Shown here piece by piece: positions 5,955 through 8,636 of a DNA stretch of 8,636 bases (the stretch's first letter is position 1; every line of letters starts with the position of its first letter). Location: contig DATLRS010000253.1 of the NCBI GenBank assembly GCA_035534535.1, positions 1 through 8,636 on the forward strand, in the 5' to 3' direction. The stretch comes from DATARH01 sp035534535. Its GTDB lineage: Bacteria > Pseudomonadota > Alphaproteobacteria > ATCC43930 > CGMCC-115725. The position numbers and the translations under genes were made by a program. Below the pieces are notes generated by a model that did not search any database, was not told where the DNA came from, and saw only the letters and a program-made list of their open reading frames with translations.

Positions 5955-6923
5955 GTGACCAACATCAGCGGGAAACTCGAGGACGGGCAGCAAGCGAGCC
6001 GGTTGCCGAAAGTCGCCATCCTGCTGGGCTCGCTGAACGGTGAAGAATTTCTAGCCGAGCAACTGGAATCGATCGCCCGCCAAACCCATCGCAATTGGCA
6101 ACTTTGGATATCGGACGATGGTTCGACCGATCTAACCGAGGCTATCGTGGGTGATTACGCCAAGCGCTGGGGCGATAAAAAGGTCGCCCTGCGGCGAGGC
6201 CCAGCCTCCGGATTTTCGGCGAACTTCCTTTCTCTGGTTTGCCGGGCAGAAATTACCGCTGATTATTATGCCTTCTGCGACCAGGACGACGTGTGGGAAG
6301 TGGATAAGCTCTCCAGAGCGATCGGCTGGCTGGCAACCGTCCCGCCGACGGTCCCGGCGCTGTACTGTGGTCGGACCCGGCTGGTGGCAGAGGATGGCAC
6401 CGAGATCGGGCTCTCACCGCTGTTCAACAAGCCGCCCGTTTTTGCCAACGCCCTGGTGCAAAGCGTCGCCGGGGCGAACACGATGGTATTTAATGAGCCG
6501 GCACGGAGACTGATCCAGTTCGCCGGTGCAGACGTCAAGATTATTTCCCATGATTGGTGGCTTTACTTGGTGGTGTCGGCCTGCGGTGGCATCGTGTTCT
6601 ATGATCGTGTCCCGGCAATCCGTTATCGCCAGCACGAACGCAACCTCGTGGGATCGAATATGGGATTGCGGGCTAGACTGATCCGCCTGCGAGCGGCCTT
6701 TTGGGGACGGTTCACGGCGTGGAACGTTCGGCACATCGCGGCGCTCGAACAGATGCTTCCCTATTTCACTCCCGAATGCCGCGAAATTTTTTGGGGTTTC
6801 GTCAAGGCGCGCGAGCGCTGGGTCCTGCCGCGCTGCGTCGGCATCCTGCGCTGCGGCGTCTTTCGCCAGACGATTGCCGGCAACGTCGGCTTGGCGCTCG
6901 CGTCCCTGCTGGGAAAAATTTGA
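5955..6923 (+). CDS. Family 2 glycosyltransferase, rhamnosyltransferase-like
   Basis: 322-residue GT-A fold glycosyltransferase expected to move a nucleotide-activated sugar, perhaps rhamnose, onto a growing surface polysaccharide at the cytosolic membrane face. Visible in order: VAILLGSLNGEEFLAEQLES (20-39), the nucleotide-binding ISDDGSTD (52-59), the DXD-like metal site CDQDDVW (108-114), GANTMVFN (173-180), HDWWLY (199-204) with the probable catalytic-base region, and YRQHERNLVGSN (224-235), a signature of the rhamnosyltransferase-like subgroup. It has no multi-pass membrane region. Donor and acceptor cannot be read from sequence. The start is uncertain: GTG 5955 is the only start codon after an in-frame stop at 5934, but its GGGAG is directly adjacent rather than properly spaced; TTG 6003 would still keep the whole domain. 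Sampled stretches are about 52% G+C (31 of 60 at both 6061-6120 and 6541-6600), well below neighbouring genes, hinting at foreign origin. It overlaps the next gene by four bases. Confidence 0.88.
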   Translation: MTNISGKLEDGQQASRLPKVAILLGSLNGEEFLAEQLESIARQTHRNWQLWISDDGSTDLTEAIVGDYAKRWGDKKVALRRGPASGFSANFLSLVCRAEITADYYAFCDQDDVWEVDKLSRAIGWLATVPPTVPALYCGRTRLVAEDGTEIGLSPLFNKPPVFANALVQSVAGANTMVFNEPARRLIQFAGADVKIISHDWWLYLVVSACGGIVFYDRVPAIRYRQHERNLVGSNMGLRARLIRLRAAFWGRFTAWNVRHIAALEQMLPYFTPECREIFWGFVKARERWVLPRCVGILRCGVFRQTIAGNVGLALASLLGKI

Positions 6924-7870
6924 CTGCCGGGGTGATCCTGGTGACCGGGGCGGGCGGGTTCATCGGCCGCGCCTTGTGCCCGGCGCTGGCGGCCCGCGGC
7001 CATCGGGTGATCGCCGGGCTGCGCCGCGCTCCGGTTGCGCCAGCCATCGCGATCGCCGGGATCGAACCGCGGGTGCTGGGCGATATCGGGCCGGACCGCG
7101 ACTGGAGAGGCGAGCTGCGTGGTGTCGACGCGGTCATCCACCTGGCGCAGCGCGCCCATCGCCGTGCCGCCCCGGCGGGCTTTGCGGCCGAGCCCGCCGC
7201 CGCCGCCAGCCTCGCCCGCGGCGCCGCCCAGGCCGGCGTGCGCCGGCTGATTTACCTGAGCTCGATCAAGGCGATGGGCGATGCCACCGCGGGCGGCCAA
7301 CGGCTGCGCGCCAGCGACCCGGCATGCCCCGCTGATGCCTATGGCAGGGCGAAGCTCGCCACCGAGCGCGCCCTCGAAGGCGTCGCCGCCGAGACCGGGC
7401 TTGCCGTCGTGATCGTGCGAGCGCCGCTGGTCTACGGTCCGGCGGTCGGCGGCAATTTCCGCCTGCTGCTGCGGCTCGCCGGTAGCGGCCTGCCGCTGCC
7501 GTTCGCGGCATGCGACAATCGCCGCAGCCTGATCTTCCGCGACAACCTCGTCGATCTGATGACGATCGCGGTGCAGCACCCGGGCGCCGCCGGGCAGGTG
7601 CTGCTTGCGGCGGACGGTACCGACCTGTCGACCGCGGCGCTGGTGCGCCTGCTGGCCGAAGGGCAGGGCCGTCCGGCGCGGCTGTTTGCAATACCGGGTT
7701 CGGTGGTGGCCGCGCTGCGATTCCTGCCCGGGCTGGGGCGGCTGGTCGCGCCGCTGAGCTTGTCGCTGCAGGTCGACGACGGCGCGACGCGGGCGCTCCT
7801 CGGCTGGACGCCGCCGATCGCCGCGGCGGCGGCCCTGACCGCGACGGCGCGCGCCTTTGCCGCGACCTGA
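6920..7870 (+). CDS. NAD-dependent epimerase/dehydratase-family sugar-nucleotide SDR
   Basis: 316-residue extended short-chain dehydrogenase/reductase acting on a nucleotide sugar, probably in O-antigen or exopolysaccharide precursor synthesis. Visible: the Rossmann motif TGAGGFIGR (9-17), GVDAVIHLA (68-76), the catalytic Ser at 114/115 in YLSSIKAMG, Tyr141-x3-Lys145 in YGRAKLA, RAPLVYGP (167-174), LPLPFAACDNRRSLIF (191-206) and a C-terminal LGWTPP (294-299). These last blocks resemble the group containing WbpV/WreQ-like 4-reductases and UDP-sugar 4-epimerases, so the reaction may be reduction or epimerisation at C4; that is inference. The start is taken as TTG 6920, whose TTGA overlaps the glycosyltransferase stop and has GGGA five bases upstream; GTG 6932 is an alternative. 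The region just before the active-site Ser is shorter and alanine-rich, lacking the usual NxxGT. A sampled stretch (7201-7260) is 80% G+C, unlike its partner gene. Confidence 0.88.
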   Translation: MTAGVILVTGAGGFIGRALCPALAARGHRVIAGLRRAPVAPAIAIAGIEPRVLGDIGPDRDWRGELRGVDAVIHLAQRAHRRAAPAGFAAEPAAAASLARGAAQAGVRRLIYLSSIKAMGDATAGGQRLRASDPACPADAYGRAKLATERALEGVAAETGLAVVIVRAPLVYGPAVGGNFRLLLRLAGSGLPLPFAACDNRRSLIFRDNLVDLMTIAVQHPGAAGQVLLAADGTDLSTAALVRLLAEGQGRPARLFAIPGSVVAALRFLPGLGRLVAPLSLSLQVDDGATRALLGWTPPIAAAAALTATARAFAAT

Positions 7871-7972
7871 TCGCGCGTGGCGGCACCCTGTCATCGCCGG
7901 CCGCGGCACCCCATATCGCGCCTGCACCCCGACCCTAGCCACCGCCACCGCCACCGCGCCAAGGATCATGCC
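7871..7972 (+). other. Gap between the SDR gene and yajQ
   Basis: 102 bases with no clear terminator or promoter. The short tandem GCCACC unit occurs about three times near 7938-7955. AAGGA at 7961-7965 is the ribosome-binding site for the GTG start of yajQ, seven bases away, and decides that start. A frame open from 7877 gives a proline-, histidine- and arginine-rich extension that does not fit the YajQ family. Transcription may continue from the polysaccharide genes. Confidence 0.55.
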
Positions 7973-8458
7973 GTGCCGAGCTTTGACATTGTTTCCCGGC
8001 TCGACCTTGCCGAGGTCGACAACGCCATCGCCGGCATCACCCGCGAGATCGCGACGCGCTTCGATTTCAAGGGCAGCAAATGCACGATCGCGCGCCAGGA
8101 AGGCGAGATCGCGCTGCACGCCGATGACGAACTGAAGCTCAAGCAGATGCACGAGCTGCTCAAGGTTCACCTGACCCGGCGCAAGGTCGAGCCCGGCGCC
8201 CTCGACTATGGCAAGCCGGAAAAGGCCAGCGGCAATGCGGTGCGCCAGACAATCCAGTTGCGCCAGGGGATCGAGGCCGCGCTGGCCCGCCAGTTGCTGC
8301 GCGAGATCAAGGACAGCAAGCTCAAGGTGCAGGCCGCGGTGCAGGGCGCCGAATTGCGCGTCACCGCCAAAAAGCGCGACGATCTGCAGGCGGTGATCGC
8401 GCTGGTTCGCACGGTGAAGATCGAGCAGCCGCTGCAATACGTCAATTTTCGCGAATAG
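7973..8458 (+). CDS. yajQ: YajQ-family nucleotide-binding protein
   Basis: 161-residue cytosolic protein, nearly the same length as E. coli YajQ (163). The family has two ferredoxin-like domains and binds nucleotides or nucleic acid; in Xanthomonas a YajQ homologue is reported to bind cyclic di-GMP and control virulence genes, so signalling is possible but not shown here. Visible: MPSFDIVSRLDLAEVDNAI (1-19), FDFKG (30-34), LHADDELKLKQMHELL (48-63), the second-domain stretch SKLKVQAAVQGAELRVTAKK (115-134) and the typical ending PLQYVNFRE (153-161). The GTG start is supported by AAGGA seven bases upstream and by family length. An ATG at 7968 is in another frame. It lies between the sugar-modification pair and a tRNA gene, and no functional link to either is evident. 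Confidence 0.95.
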   Translation: MPSFDIVSRLDLAEVDNAIAGITREIATRFDFKGSKCTIARQEGEIALHADDELKLKQMHELLKVHLTRRKVEPGALDYGKPEKASGNAVRQTIQLRQGIEAALARQLLREIKDSKLKVQAAVQGAELRVTAKKRDDLQAVIALVRTVKIEQPLQYVNFRE

Positions 8459-8471
8459 CCGCGCCCCCGGA

Positions 8472-8516
8472 GCGATTGAGCAAGCGGCGAACCGGCGCGC
8501 GCCAGCGCTTGATCGC
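8472..8516 (+). repeat. Imperfect inverted repeat after yajQ
   Basis: GCGAT-TGAG-CAAGCG (8472-8486) can pair with CGCTTGATCGC (8506-8516), giving 11 base pairs interrupted by a 4-base bulge, 14 bases after the yajQ stop. There is no T-run, so it would be a weak terminator. The right arm contains the proposed -35 box of the tRNA promoter, so the structure and the promoter overlap. Confidence 0.4.
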
Positions 8517-8537
8517 ACCGCCCGGAGCGGCTATCTA
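8509..8537 (+). promoter_or_regulatory. Putative sigma70-type promoter for tRNA-Glu
   Basis: TTGATC (8509-8514) and TATCTA (8532-8537) are separated by exactly 17 bases, the best spacing for a housekeeping promoter. The -35 matches consensus at four positions and the -10 at three. A start of transcription about seven bases later would give a leader of roughly 17 bases before the tRNA. The position is right, but the -10 match is weak. Confidence 0.45.
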
Positions 8538-8560
8538 AGCGACCGACGATCCGACCCGCG

Positions 8561-8636
8561 GTCCCCTTCGTCTAGAGGCCTAGGACGCCGCCCTCTCACG
8601 GCGGCAACACCGGTTCGAATCCGGTAGGGGACGCCA
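8561..8636 (+). tRNA. tRNA-Glu, anticodon CUC
   Basis: Complete 76-base tRNA with a full cloverleaf: acceptor GTCCCCT paired with AGGGGAC, anticodon stem CCGCC/GGCGG with loop CTCTCAC (anticodon CTC, reading GAG), T-arm ACCGG-TTCGAAT-CCGGT, discriminator G and a gene-encoded CCA at the last three bases of the window. It is nearly identical in layout to E. coli tRNA-Glu, which carries UUC instead. Glutamyl-tRNA also feeds the C5 route to haem in Alphaproteobacteria only in some lineages, so that role is not assumed here. Confidence 0.97.

Noticed and set aside
5264..6094. 276-codon minus-strand frame spanning the DUF423 gene and its upstream gap
   Set aside because: It overlaps DUF423 in another frame, is Arg/Ala-rich and has no recognisable domain; it only appears to encode the 12-base repeat as a repeated peptide.
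7877..7972. N-terminal extension of YajQ from 7877
   Set aside because: The extension is Pro/His/Arg-rich with no family counterpart; GTG 7973 has AAGGA at seven bases and gives the standard length.
7968..7990. ATG at 7968 as the yajQ start
   Set aside because: It is in a different frame from the YajQ protein and only two bases after the ribosome-binding site.
6761..8518. 585-codon open frame on the minus strand, antisense to the glycosyltransferase, SDR and yajQ
   Set aside because: It runs through three real genes on the other strand and has the same Arg/Gly/Ala/Gln-rich composition typical of antisense frames in high-GC genomes.

Overview
This window is high-GC DNA that fits the chromosome of an alphaproteobacterium, possibly Rhodospirillales-like, though the order is a guess. 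The basis is the GC-rich third codon positions, frequent GTG and TTG starts, and the minus-strand gene order deacetylase - xseB - ispA - dxs, which is familiar from Alphaproteobacteria. I see no transposase, integrase, CRISPR array, phage gene or toxin pair. It reads as housekeeping chromosome with one small surface-polysaccharide unit set into it.

Minus-strand block (about 5730 down to 1, read right to left): a DUF423 membrane protein; a class II-type histone-deacetylase-family amidohydrolase; xseB (exonuclease VII small subunit); ispA (farnesyl diphosphate synthase type); dxs (1-deoxyxylulose-5-phosphate synthase); then, after a 237-base gap, the N-terminal part of an S9A prolyl-oligopeptidase-family peptidase that runs off the left edge. 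dxs starts at TTG only 11 bases after the ispA stop, and its ribosome-binding site overlaps that stop, so the first MEP-pathway enzyme and a later prenyl-chain enzyme are probably translated together. The gap before the peptidase holds a pair of REP-like palindromes in head-to-head arrangement plus two short hairpins.

Plus-strand block (about 5955 to 8636): a family 2 glycosyltransferase of the rhamnosyltransferase-like type overlaps a sugar-nucleotide epimerase/dehydratase-type SDR by four bases (TTGA). Both probably act in O-antigen or exopolysaccharide synthesis. Parts of the glycosyltransferase are clearly less GC-rich than its neighbours, which suggests separate ancestry. Next comes a YajQ-family nucleotide-binding protein, and last a complete tRNA-Glu with anticodon CUC and encoded CCA ending at the final base, preceded by a plausible sigma70-type promoter.

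The two blocks diverge across a 224-base gap (5731-5954). Nothing here makes a convincing case for an undescribed system. The points most worth a second look are the start region of the glycosyltransferase, its base composition, the altered N-terminal half of the SDR, the paired palindromes and the position of the deacetylase gene.
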